NCBI RefSeq assembly: GCF_036985595.1
Contig: NZ_BTPU01000009.1
Location: 62,001 to 126,000, forward strand
Length of the DNA stretch: 64,000 bases
Reading direction: 5' to 3'
From: Vallitalea maricola
Lineage (GTDB): Bacteria > Bacillota > Clostridia > Lachnospirales > Vallitaleaceae
Each line of letters starts with the position of its first letter. Position 1 is the first letter of the stretch. This document shows positions 27,059 to 37,700 of this stretch, in pieces. The notes beneath the pieces were generated by a model that was not told the origin of the DNA, did not search any database, and saw only the letters and a program-made list of their open reading frames with translations. A program made the position numbers and the translations under genes.

Positions 27059-29125
27059 ATGCAGTTAGTCATAGCAGAAAAACCAAGCGTTGCACAGAGT
27101 ATCGCCAAGATATTAGGTGCAACAAGCCGCAAGGACGGCTATACCGAGGGAAACGGTTATATTGTCAGTTGGTGCGTTGGGCATTTGGTGGAGCTTGCCG
27201 CAGCCGACAGCTACGATGAAAAATACGCAAAGTGGCGGTATGAGGATTTGCCCATACTTCCTGCCCATTGGCAGTACCAAGTTTCAAGCAACACCAAAAA
27301 GCAGTTTACTGTGCTGAAAAAGCTCATGGCAGACAGCCGAGTTGACACGGTGATATGTGCCACCGATGCAGGGCGTGAGGGAGAACTCATCTTCCGTCTT
27401 GTCTATGAAAAGGCAGGGTGCAAAAAGCCTGTGAAAAGGCTTTGGATTTCCTCCCTTGAAGATACCGCTATTCAAAAGGGCTTTGAACAGCTAAAGGACG
27501 GCAAAGAATATGACAATCTCTATCAAGCGGCACTGTGCAGGGCAAAAGCCGACTGGATTGTGGGTATCAATGCCACCCGTCTTTTTTCCGTTCTTTACGG
27601 TCAGACCCTTAATATCGGGCGAGTGATGTCACCCACCCTTGCCATGATTTGTGAGCGTGATGCCAATATTTCCGTTTTTAAGCCCGAGCCGTTCTATACC
27701 GTACATCTCACCTGTAATGGATTTTCCATGATAGGTGAAAAGCTCAAAGACAAGGCACAGGCAACAAAGCTGTTAAAGGCTTGTGACGGTCAGAGTGTTA
27801 CAATAGCGAGTGTGGAGCAAAAGGAAAAGACGGAAAAACCGCCCAAGCTCTATGACCTTACCACCTTACAGCGTGAAGCCAATAAGCTGTTGGGCTTTAC
27901 CGCCGAACAGACCTTGCAGTATGCACAGAGCCTTTATGAAAAGAAATATATCACTTATCCCCGAACAGACAGCCGATTTTTAACTGAGGATATGGAAAGC
28001 GGTATTCCTGTCTTAGCCAAAGCTACGGCAGGATTTTTTATATCCGAAGCCGCCGAGCTGCCTATCAACCCTGCACAGGTCATTGACAGCTCCAAGGTCA
28101 GTGACCACCACGCCATTATCCCCACCATGAATATCAAGGGGCTTGATGTGCAGAGCTTGCCTGCCGGAGAGCGTGAAACGCTGCTGCTCCTTGCCATTCG
28201 TCTGTTAGTTGCCGTGGGCAATACCCATAGGTACAGTGAAACTGTTATCACAGCAAAGTGCGGTGAGTCTGTTTTCACAGCTAAGGGCAAAACCGTCATC
28301 CAAGAGGGTTTTAAGACGGTACAAAAGCTCTATAAGGGAGAGCAGGAAAAAGAGGATAAAGACCAAGCCCTGCCGAGTATTGCCCAGGGCGAAGTCTTTA
28401 CCGCAAAAGCCGAAATCAAGGAGGGTAAAACCTCACCGCCCAAGCCCTTTACCGATGATACCCTGCTGTCCTCAATGGAAAATGCCAACAAAGCGGAAAC
28501 CGATGCCGAGCGTAAGGGCATTGGCACTCCGGCAACGAGAGCAGGCATTTTGGAAAAGCTGATTAAATCGGGGCTTGCGGAACGAAAGGGCGATAAAAAA
28601 GTAAAGTATTTCACTGCCACCCACAAAGGCACAGCCCTTATTACCGTACTGCCCGAACAGGTGCAGTCCCCATTGATGACCGCCGAATGGGAAGAAAAGC
28701 TAAAGCTCGTGGAGCATGGAGAGCTGACCGCTGATGCTTTCCTGTCCGAGATTGTGGATATGACATCTTCCCTTGTAAAGACCTATGAAATGATTAAGGG
28801 AGCTGACACCCTCTTTCCCTCTGAGCGTGAGAGCATGGGAAAATGCCCTCGCTGCGGCGGTGCTGTTACCGAGAATAAAAAGGGCTTTTGTTGCAGTAAT
28901 AAGGCTTGTGGTTTTGCTATTTGGAAAGAAAACCGCTTTTTCACGGCAAAGAAAAAGACCGTAACAAAGGCGATTGTTGCGGAGCTTTTGAAAAACGGAA
29001 AAGTATCCCTCACAGGCTGCTATTCTGAAAAGACAGGCAAGACCTATGATTGTGTGGCGGTGCTTGATGATACTGGAGGACAGTTTGTGAATTTCACAAT
29101 GGAATTTGCACCGAGGAAAAAATAA
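27059..29125 (+). CDS. topB: DNA topoisomerase III, type IA
   Basis: The 688-residue protein starts MQLVIAEKPSVAQSIAK, the type IA Toprim start, and has ATDAGREGELIFR with the acidic metal site. The active-site Tyr is in KYITYPRTDSR near residue 300. A C-terminal zinc-finger-like motif (CPRCGG, CCSNKACG) lies near 590-620. It relaxes or decatenates single-stranded junctions. Tn1549-type elements carry their own copy, presumably to resolve transfer or replication intermediates. Confidence 0.95.
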   Translation: MQLVIAEKPSVAQSIAKILGATSRKDGYTEGNGYIVSWCVGHLVELAAADSYDEKYAKWRYEDLPILPAHWQYQVSSNTKKQFTVLKKLMADSRVDTVICATDAGREGELIFRLVYEKAGCKKPVKRLWISSLEDTAIQKGFEQLKDGKEYDNLYQAALCRAKADWIVGINATRLFSVLYGQTLNIGRVMSPTLAMICERDANISVFKPEPFYTVHLTCNGFSMIGEKLKDKAQATKLLKACDGQSVTIASVEQKEKTEKPPKLYDLTTLQREANKLLGFTAEQTLQYAQSLYEKKYITYPRTDSRFLTEDMESGIPVLAKATAGFFISEAAELPINPAQVIDSSKVSDHHAIIPTMNIKGLDVQSLPAGERETLLLLAIRLLVAVGNTHRYSETVITAKCGESVFTAKGKTVIQEGFKTVQKLYKGEQEKEDKDQALPSIAQGEVFTAKAEIKEGKTSPPKPFTDDTLLSSMENANKAETDAERKGIGTPATRAGILEKLIKSGLAERKGDKKVKYFTATHKGTALITVLPEQVQSPLMTAEWEEKLKLVEHGELTADAFLSEIVDMTSSLVKTYEMIKGADTLFPSERESMGKCPRCGGAVTENKKGFCCSNKACGFAIWKENRFFTAKKKTVTKAIVAELLKNGKVSLTGCYSEKTGKTYDCVAVLDDTGGQFVNFTMEFAPRKK

Positions 29126-29144
29126 TGGAAAGGAGTAGACCTCT

Positions 29145-31472
29145 ATGGCAGAAAAACAAAACCCTAAAGAACGGTTAAAGGAAATAACCGACAGCATTGA
29201 AACAGGTATCAAGGAGCTTTTTGAAAGTGACAAGTACAAAAGCTATCTCCAGACCATGAGCCGCTTTCACAAATATTCTCTGAACAACACCCTGCTCATC
29301 TCCATGCAAAAGCCCGATGCCACCCTTGTGGCAGGCTTTAACAAATGGCGGGACGGCTTTTCCCGCCATGTCAAAAAAGGAGAAAAGGGCATTAAAATCA
29401 TTGCACCCACACCCTATAAAATCAAAGAGTCACGGGAGAAACTCGACCCACAGACCAAAGCCCCTCTCCTTGATGCAGGCGGCAAGGTGCAGACCGAGGA
29501 AGTGGAAATACAGATACCCATGTACCGTGTAGTGTCTGTATTCGATGTTTCCCAAACCGAGGGCGAGCCACTGCCCACCCTTGCAAGCAATCTGACGGGC
29601 AATGTGGAGCAATTTGAGGTGTTCATGGAGGCAATTAAACGCACCGCACCTGTTCCCATTGAAATCAAGCCGCTGCCCGAGAATACCGACGGCTACTATC
29701 ACACCGAGGATAAACGCATTGCAATTCGTGAGGGCATGAGCGAGGTGCAGACTGTTTCCGCCGCCATTCACGAAGTTGCACATTCCCTCCTGCACAATAA
29801 GGAAACAGAAAAGGAGCTGCAAGCACAGCAGGACGAAAGCATACAGCCAATCAAACCCAAAGACCGCAATACCGAAGAAGTTGAAGCGGAAAGTATCTCC
29901 TTTGCCGTTTGCAGCTATTATGGTATTCAGACAAGTGAGAACAGCTTTGGATATATTGCTTCTTGGAGCAAGGGCAAAGAGCTTGCGGAGCTTAGGGCTT
30001 CACTGGAAACTATCAATAAAACTTCATCGGAGCTGATAAGCGGTATTGATAAGCACTTTGCCGAGATTGTAAAGGAGCGTGGTATTGATTTGACTGCCGA
30101 AACTGCCCTGCCGGAGCAAGCCCCCGACCCTAACAAGGGGCAGATTACCGAGGACGGCTCTTTTATAACCGTAGAAGGTCACATCGGTACTTGGTGTGCC
30201 ATTGACAGCCAAGAGATAGAGGGTAAAAAATACTTCCTGTTGGAGCATGAGGAACATGGTGATGAAGCAGCTTGCGTGATTGTAGACAGTGACGGCAAAC
30301 TGGTATTAGATGATGTTTGGAATGGATTTGATGACCTCAAGGAGCATTTTGAAAGCAGAACTGCCGAGGAACAGCGGATTGATGAGCCTATCCAACATGA
30401 TTACCCTATGCCCGACCCTACGGTGAGCATTGATGACCGCAATGCCTATGGCTATACCGCCGATGAACTTCTGCCACTGTCAAAGGAACGAGCCGCAGAG
30501 CTGTGGGAACAGGATTTACCTGTCTTTATTCTCTATCCTGATAATACAGAAGCCATGATTTTTGACATGGAAGAAATGAAAGACCATGACGGTTTGTTTG
30601 GGATTGAAACGGCTGATTGGCAGGCTTTTCACAACCGAGATAAGGACAAAGACCATTTACCGCCACAGGAGGTTGAAGCACAGTTTTTAGAGCAGACCCA
30701 AAATGCCTTTGCCATTTATCAGCTAAAAGACGGTGAGGATTTGCGTGATTACCGTTTTGAGGGAATGGACTGGCTCATCGGTCATGGACTGACCGTAGAC
30801 CGTGCTAATTACGAGCTTGTCTATACCGCCCCTCTTAGGGATTTTGGCGGTAACAAAGACCATGCCCTTAACAAGCTGTATGAGCAGTTTAATATCAACC
30901 ACCCCACAGATTTCAAAGGACACTCCCTGTCGGTCAGCGACATCGTTGCCTTAAAGGTGGACGGTACGGTATCCTCTCATTATGTGGATAAGTTTGGCTT
31001 TCAAGAAGTACCGCAATTTTTAGAGCCTGCACCACCACAGCCGGATAACTTCTTGACAGGAGAACGAATTGAAACCCCACGAGGGAGCTTTTCGCTAACC
31101 TCCATGACAAGGGAGCAGATGGAACAGGCAGGATACGGCTACCACCATTCATCAGACAACGGAGCGTATCTCATCATGGGTAACGGCACTCGTGCTTTTG
31201 CTGTTGTGAATGAGGATAATCCCCTCCGCACCGCAGAGCTGTCTACCGAGCAAAACTATAATCATATTGACGGTATCATCAACAATCAACCCACCGTAGC
31301 ACAGCTTGAACAAGATGCCAAAAGCGGCAAGCCTATCTCTCTTATGGACTTACTTGATGCCACACGCAGAGAAGAAAAACAATCGGTTATGGAACAGCTC
31401 AAAGCCAAGCCACCACAGGAGCAGAAAAAAGAAAAAACAGCACCCTCAAAGGGTGCAGAAATGGAGCGATGA
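29145..31472 (+). CDS. ArdC-like protein with zinc protease motif and YodL/DUF4316 domains
   Basis: The 775-residue protein has an N-terminal ArdC-type single-stranded DNA-binding domain (SRFHKYSLNNTLLISMQ, GFNKWRDGFSRHVKKGEKGI) and a zinc metallopeptidase motif HEVAH near residue 209. Two YodL-like/LPD repeats (DRNAYGYTADELLPL, ITERI-type strands) and a DUF4316-like tail follow. ArdC proteins shield incoming DNA from restriction, so an anti-restriction role is likely but inferred. The start follows AAAGGAGT. The gene ends one base before the small TTRAP gene. Confidence 0.85.
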   Translation: MAEKQNPKERLKEITDSIETGIKELFESDKYKSYLQTMSRFHKYSLNNTLLISMQKPDATLVAGFNKWRDGFSRHVKKGEKGIKIIAPTPYKIKESREKLDPQTKAPLLDAGGKVQTEEVEIQIPMYRVVSVFDVSQTEGEPLPTLASNLTGNVEQFEVFMEAIKRTAPVPIEIKPLPENTDGYYHTEDKRIAIREGMSEVQTVSAAIHEVAHSLLHNKETEKELQAQQDESIQPIKPKDRNTEEVEAESISFAVCSYYGIQTSENSFGYIASWSKGKELAELRASLETINKTSSELISGIDKHFAEIVKERGIDLTAETALPEQAPDPNKGQITEDGSFITVEGHIGTWCAIDSQEIEGKKYFLLEHEEHGDEAACVIVDSDGKLVLDDVWNGFDDLKEHFESRTAEEQRIDEPIQHDYPMPDPTVSIDDRNAYGYTADELLPLSKERAAELWEQDLPVFILYPDNTEAMIFDMEEMKDHDGLFGIETADWQAFHNRDKDKDHLPPQEVEAQFLEQTQNAFAIYQLKDGEDLRDYRFEGMDWLIGHGLTVDRANYELVYTAPLRDFGGNKDHALNKLYEQFNINHPTDFKGHSLSVSDIVALKVDGTVSSHYVDKFGFQEVPQFLEPAPPQPDNFLTGERIETPRGSFSLTSMTREQMEQAGYGYHHSSDNGAYLIMGNGTRAFAVVNEDNPLRTAELSTEQNYNHIDGIINNQPTVAQLEQDAKSGKPISLMDLLDATRREEKQSVMEQLKAKPPQEQKKEKTAPSKGAEMER

Positions 31473-31473
31473 T

Positions 31474-31701
31474 ATGAATTTTACAGTTGAGGAAAGCAAT
31501 TTGATGTGCATTTACAATACAGGCTCAAGAGCAGATTTGATTGCAGAGCTTACCGAAATGCAGACCCACTTGCAAAGCGATGAAACAGAATTAAAGGAGC
31601 TTGCTCATTCGGTAATTGCCAAGCTGCAAGCAATGAGCGATGATGATTTTACCGCTGCTACCGATGAATTGATAGCTGATTTTGGAGAAACGGAGGACTA
31701 A
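31474..31701 (+). CDS. TTRAP family (transposon-transfer assisting) protein
   Basis: The ATG at 31474 overlaps the end of the ArdC-like gene, so it is preferred over the longer frame starting at 31306. The 75-residue protein starts NFTVEESNLMCIYNTGSRADLIAEL and is mostly helical and acidic. It matches the TTRAP family found with Tn1549-like elements. It ends one base before the giant helicase gene. The function is known only by name. Confidence 0.88.
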   Translation: MNFTVEESNLMCIYNTGSRADLIAELTEMQTHLQSDETELKELAHSVIAKLQAMSDDDFTAATDELIADFGETED

Positions 31702-31702
31702 T

Positions 31703-34700
31703 ATGCCGACTGCTACGCAAACAAAACAGGCGTATCTAAGTGAACTGTTTGAAGATACCGCAGGCAGGGTGACAAGCAGCCTTGCAAACTGGACGGGCTT
31801 TCTAACTACTGTTGGAAAGCTCTATAAATATCCGTTCCATGAGCAGCTTATGATTTACGCACAGCGACCCGATGCCACCGCCTGTGCCGAGTATGGCTTG
31901 TGGAATGACAAGATGAACCGATATGTTCGCCGTGGCTCTAAGGGGATTGCCCTGCTTGACCCTACCAGTGACAGGCCTCAAATTAAATATATCTTTGATG
32001 TTTCCGATACGGGCGGCCGAGAAAATTCTCGCCGCCCTTTTCTTTGGGAAATGAGGGAACACCATGAACAGCCGATTTTAGAAATGCTTGAAGATAAATT
32101 CGGTGTAAGCGGTGATAATCTTGCCGATGGATTTTACAACATTGCCAACACTTTGGCGAAAGAGTATTATGATAACCACAAAGAGGACTTACCCTATTTT
32201 GCAGAAAACAGCTTTTTAGAGGACTATGACGAGGATAACCTCAAGGTAGCTTTTGAAAATGCCACCACGGACAGTATCGCCTACACCCTGATGAAGCGGT
32301 GCGGGCTGGATACCGAAAACTACTTTGAGCATGAGGATTTTTCCCCTATCTTTGACTTTAACACCTCCGCTGCTGTCAGCCTTTTGGGTACGGCAGTCAG
32401 TGAGCAAAGCGAGCAAGTATTCAGACAAATATCACTCACTATCATCAAAACAGAGCGTGAAAGGAGAAACGAATATGAACGAAATCACTTACAGCCGGAA
32501 CGGGGATTATCTGATACCCAACATCAAGCTGAAGGAGCAGCCGACACAGCCCCTCGGCAAGTACGGCAGAATGAGGGAAACCTATTTACAGGAACACCGC
32601 AAAGCCCTGTTCAACCACCTGTTACTGAGCGAGAAGCTGCAAGCCCACCTACTGGAGATAGACCAAACGGCGAACAGACGACTGGAACAGATAATGGCAG
32701 ACTTGCAGAAAACCCAAGTGCCGCCCAACAAGATGACACAGCAGTTGGAATGGGTAGGATACATGAACAATCTGAAATCTCAAGCGGAGGAAATCATACT
32801 GACGGAGCTTATTTACAGCTAACCCTATTCCCCTCAGAGCAGGAACAAATACAGAACATAGCGGACAGACAAGAGCGTGAAAACACGCAAGGTCAGTCCG
32901 CTTTTTCTATTTCCCACAGTGAGATTGAAAACGAGTTAAAGCATGGCACAGGTACACAAGGCGGCAAACTCCGTGTCTATGGGTTTTACAAGAAAAACCC
33001 TACTGAAAAGGCGGCAGTTGACTTTCTTAAAAATGAGTTTGGATGGTACGGTCACAGCCATACATTTGCAGACGGTACAAGCGGTTTTATAGATTATCAG
33101 CCGTCAAAGGGAATGACCATAGACCACTATGATACCAACAGCAAAAGCACTGTCAAGTGGACGGAAATTGAAAAACATCTCCGTGCATTAGTAGCCACAG
33201 ACCGCTATTTAACAGCGGAGGAAAAAGCACAAGATGAGGAACAGCAGCAAGCTGCTGTCGGGCTTGAAAATATTACACCTCCACCAACAGCAGAGCCGCA
33301 GCCACAATCTGCATTGACCGACACCGTGAAAGCGGCTATCTCCGAAATCAAGGCAGAAATCACCCAATCCGACATTGAAACCGCCTTGCTTGACTGGAAC
33401 GGTGACGAGGACAGCAAAGCAAGGGTGCTTTCCTATATGCAAAGCCACAGCCGTGAGCGTGGCACAGCCGACTGGCTGAAAAATGAGTACGGCGGTAATC
33501 TTCCTGCCTTTCCTGTAATCAAGGAAGATTTATCCGTTGAACTGCCGTGGGCAAAGATGCAACGGCTTCTTGGTCAGCTTGTTATGCAAAACAAGTTTTT
33601 TGTAAATGACGAAACCGAACGCTACACCGTGGAGCAGACCTCCGATGCGTGGGAACAGCCCTTTATTGTTCGTGATAATACTATCCCCGACGGCGATAAG
33701 GACAGATACCACCATACAGAGGACACCTATCCCACCTATAACACCGAGGAACAGGCACAGGCGATGGCAGACCGCTTGAACAGCATAGAGCCACCACACA
33801 CAGCGGAGCTTACCTTGGAAATGTACGATACTGAAAACCCCGACATTTTTAAGGTCAAGGAAAACAGCTATTTAGTTTCAGCCGAGGTAAATGCCCCGCA
33901 AGAAATATGGGAGCGTTTTGCAAGCAAGGGGCTTGTTCCAAAGGAGGACAGCCAACAGCGGCTTGTCTTTGAAACGGACGGCAACAACTGGAACAGATTT
34001 TATATCCCCGATACCTATGGCAACAAGTGGAACAACATCAATGCCCTTGATGTGCTTACCTCCGAAGAAGTCAAAACCATGTGGGAGGTGGTACAAAAGG
34101 TAATCCCTGCCGAGGAAAAGCAAGCCGAAATTCCCCCTATCCCATACACCAAGGGCGATACCGTCTATCTCGAAAACGGTACGCCTTTTTTCATTGAGGA
34201 AATCACCGAAAATCAAGTGACCCTGCGTGACCCCTCTTTGTTTTATCCTGTGCTGAGAGCCGAGAGCCGTGACAGCTTTTTGCGGCTTTTGGAGCGTTAC
34301 CCACAGACTAAAACAGAACAGGAAAAAGCCGAGGACTTCCGTATTACCGATACCCATTTAGGCGAGGGCAATAAACGAGAGAAATTTCAGCGTAACATTG
34401 CCGCTATCGCCACCTTGCAGACCCTTGAGCGTGAAAACCGCCCTGCCTCTTCCGAAGAACAGGAAACCCTGTCGCAGTATGTCGGTTGGGGCGGCTTGCC
34501 CGATGTTTTTGATGAAACAAAAGACAGTTGGCACGGTGAATACTTACAGCTAAAAGACCTCTTAACCGAGGACGAGTACGAAATGGCAAGGGCAAGTACC
34601 TTGGGTGCTTACTACACCTCACCAACGGTCATTAAGGCAATTTATGATGCGGTGGAGCAAATGGGCTTTACCACAGGCAACATCTTAGAGCCTGCCTGCG

Positions 34701-37700
34701 GCACAGGCAATTTTTTCGGTATGCTCCCCGAAAGTATGCAAGGCTCTAATCTTTATGGTGTGGAGCTTGACAGCATCACAGGCAGGATTGCAAAGCAGCT
34801 CTACCCAAGTGCCAATATCGCCGTGACAGGCTTTGAGAAAACAGAACTGCCCGACAGCTTTTTTGACCTTGCAATCGGCAATGTACCTTTTGGCAACTAT
34901 AAGCTCAGTGAGAAACGCTATGATAGCCAAAACTTCCTCATTCACGACCACTTTTTCGCTAAGGCACTGGATAAAGTCCGCCCCGGCGGTATCGTTGCTT
35001 TTGTCACCTCCAAGGGAACAATGGACAAGAAAAACCCCGAGGTCAGACGATACCTTGCACAAAGAGCCGAGCTTTTAGGAGCTATCCGCTTGCCAAACAA
35101 CGCATTTAGCAAAAATGCAGGCACAGAAGTCACCAGTGATATTATCTTTTTGCAAAAGCGTGACAGCCCCATTGATGTAGATAAGGATTGGATACACCTT
35201 GGGCTTGATAAAAACGACATTTCTCTCAACAGCTATTTTGCAGAACACCCCGAAATGATACTGGGTAATATGGAAATGGTCAGCGGTCAGTTTGGTATGG
35301 AAAGTGCCTGTGTTCCCATCGAGGGTGCAGAGCTATCCGAACAGTTAAAATCGGCTGCCCGAAACATCGAGGGCGAAATCAGCGAAGCGGAGCTGCCCGA
35401 TATAGAAATCTCCGAGCAAGTGTCTATTCCTGCCGACCCTAATGTAAAAAACCACACCTACACCCTCGTGGACGGTGAGGTGTACTTCCGTGAAAACAGC
35501 CGCATGGTAAAGCCTGCTCTTAACCAAACTGCAAAAGAGCGTGTCACAGGGCTTGTGGAGCTGCGTGAGTGTGTCAATGACCTAATCTATTATCAGCTTG
35601 AAGATTTTAGCGATGAAGTCATTAAAACGGAACAGGTCAAGCTAAATCGGCTCTATGATACCTTTACCGCAAAATACGGGCTGATTAACAGCCGTGGCAA
35701 TGCCCTTGCCTTTAGTGAGGATAACTCCTACTATCTTCTTTGCTCTTTGGAAGATGTGGACGAGGACGGCAAGCTGAAAGCCAAGGCAGATATGTTCACC
35801 AAACGCACCATTAAAAAAGCTGCTAATATCACAAGCGTGGATACTCCCTCTGAAGCTCTTGCCGTTTCCATTTCCGAAAAAGCAAAGGTAGATTTGTCCT
35901 TTATGGCAGAGCTGACAGGATTATCGGAAGAAGAAATTGCTGCACAGCTTAAAGGGGTTATCTTCCGTGTTCCCGAGCTGTACCACACCGATGCACCGCC
36001 CCATTATGTCACAGCAGACGAATACCTTTCCGGCAATGTCCGTGAAAAGCTCCGCACCGCCGAGCTTGCCGCCAAAACAAACGAGGAATACAAGGCGAAT
36101 GTAGAAGCACTGGAGCAGGCACAGCCCATAGATTTAGATGCAAGCGAAATTGAGGTGCGTATTGGCAGCACTTGGATTGATAAAGAGTATATGCAGGAAT
36201 TTATGTACGAACTCTTTGACACTCCATATCGCAATCAAGGAAGTATTAAGGTCAATTACTCTAACTTTACCGCTGAATGGAGCGTAACCAACAAGAATTC
36301 CATCTACTATGACGATGTTGCCGCCTATGCCACCTATGGCACAGACAGAGCCAACGCATACAAGATTTTTGAGGATACCCTTAATCTCCGTGATGTGCGT
36401 ATCTATGACACCAAAACCGAGCCGGACGGTAAGGAAATCCGTGTACTCAATATCAATGCCACACAACTTGCACAGCAAAAACAACAGCTAATCAAGGACG
36501 CATTTAAGGATTGGATATTCAGAGATGCAGACAGGCGGCAGACCCTTGTAAAGCTCTACAATGAGCGTTTCAATTCCATAAGACCCCGAGAATATGACGG
36601 CAGCCATATCAATTTTGTGGGAATGAACCCACAAATCAAGCTCCGTGAACACCAAATCAATGCCATTGCCCATATCCTCTACGGCAATAACACCCTGCTT
36701 GCACACGAAGTAGGTGCAGGCAAAACCTTTGAAATGATTGCAGGGGCAATGGAAAGCAAGCGGCTTGGACTGTGCCAAAAGCCACTCTTTGCCGTACCCA
36801 ACCACCTAACCGAGCAATGGGCAAGCGAGTTTCTAAGGCTTTATCCTGCCGCCAATATCTTGGTGGCCACGAAGAAAGACTTTGAAACGAAAAACCGCAA
36901 GAAGTTTTGTGCGAGGATTGCCACAGGCGAATATGATGCGGTAATTATCGGTCACAGCCAGTTTGAGCGTATCCCTGTTTCTTTAGAACGGCAGGAACGC
37001 CTGCTCCGTGAGCAGATTGATGAAATTGAGCAAGGTATCCGAGAGGTAAAGGCAAGCGGGGGTGAGGGCTTTACTGTCAAACAGTTTGAACGCACCAAAA
37101 AGGGGCTGATTGAACGGCTGAAAAAGCTTGAAGCAAGAGAACGCAAGGATAGCGTTGTTACCTTTGAGCAGCTTGGTGTAGACAGGCTCTATGTAGACGA
37201 AGCCCACAGCTATAAAAATCTTTTCACATTTACAAAAATGCGTAATGTGGCAGGCTTATCCACCTCCGATGCTCAAAAATCCAGTGATATGTTCTTAAAG
37301 TGCCGCTATATGGACGAGCTGACAGGCGGCAAAGGTACGGTGTTCGCCACTGGAACTCCCGTGAGCAACTCAATGGTGGAGCTTTACACCATGCAGCGGT
37401 ATTTGCAGTATGACCGCCTTAGAGAAACAGGGCTAATCCACTTTGATGCTTGGGCTTCTACCTTTGGGGAAACCGTCACGCAAAACGAGCTTGCCCCCGA
37501 AGGGAAAGGATACCGCCAACGCACACGATTTTCAAAGTTTTTCAATCTGCCCGAGCTTATGTCCATGTTCAAAGAGGTTGCCGACATCAAGACCGCCGAT
37601 GAGCTGAACTTGCCTACTCCCGAGGTTATCTATGAAACGGTGGTGGCAAAGCCCACCGAAATACAACAGGAACTGGTGCAGGAGCTTTCAGAGCGAGCCG

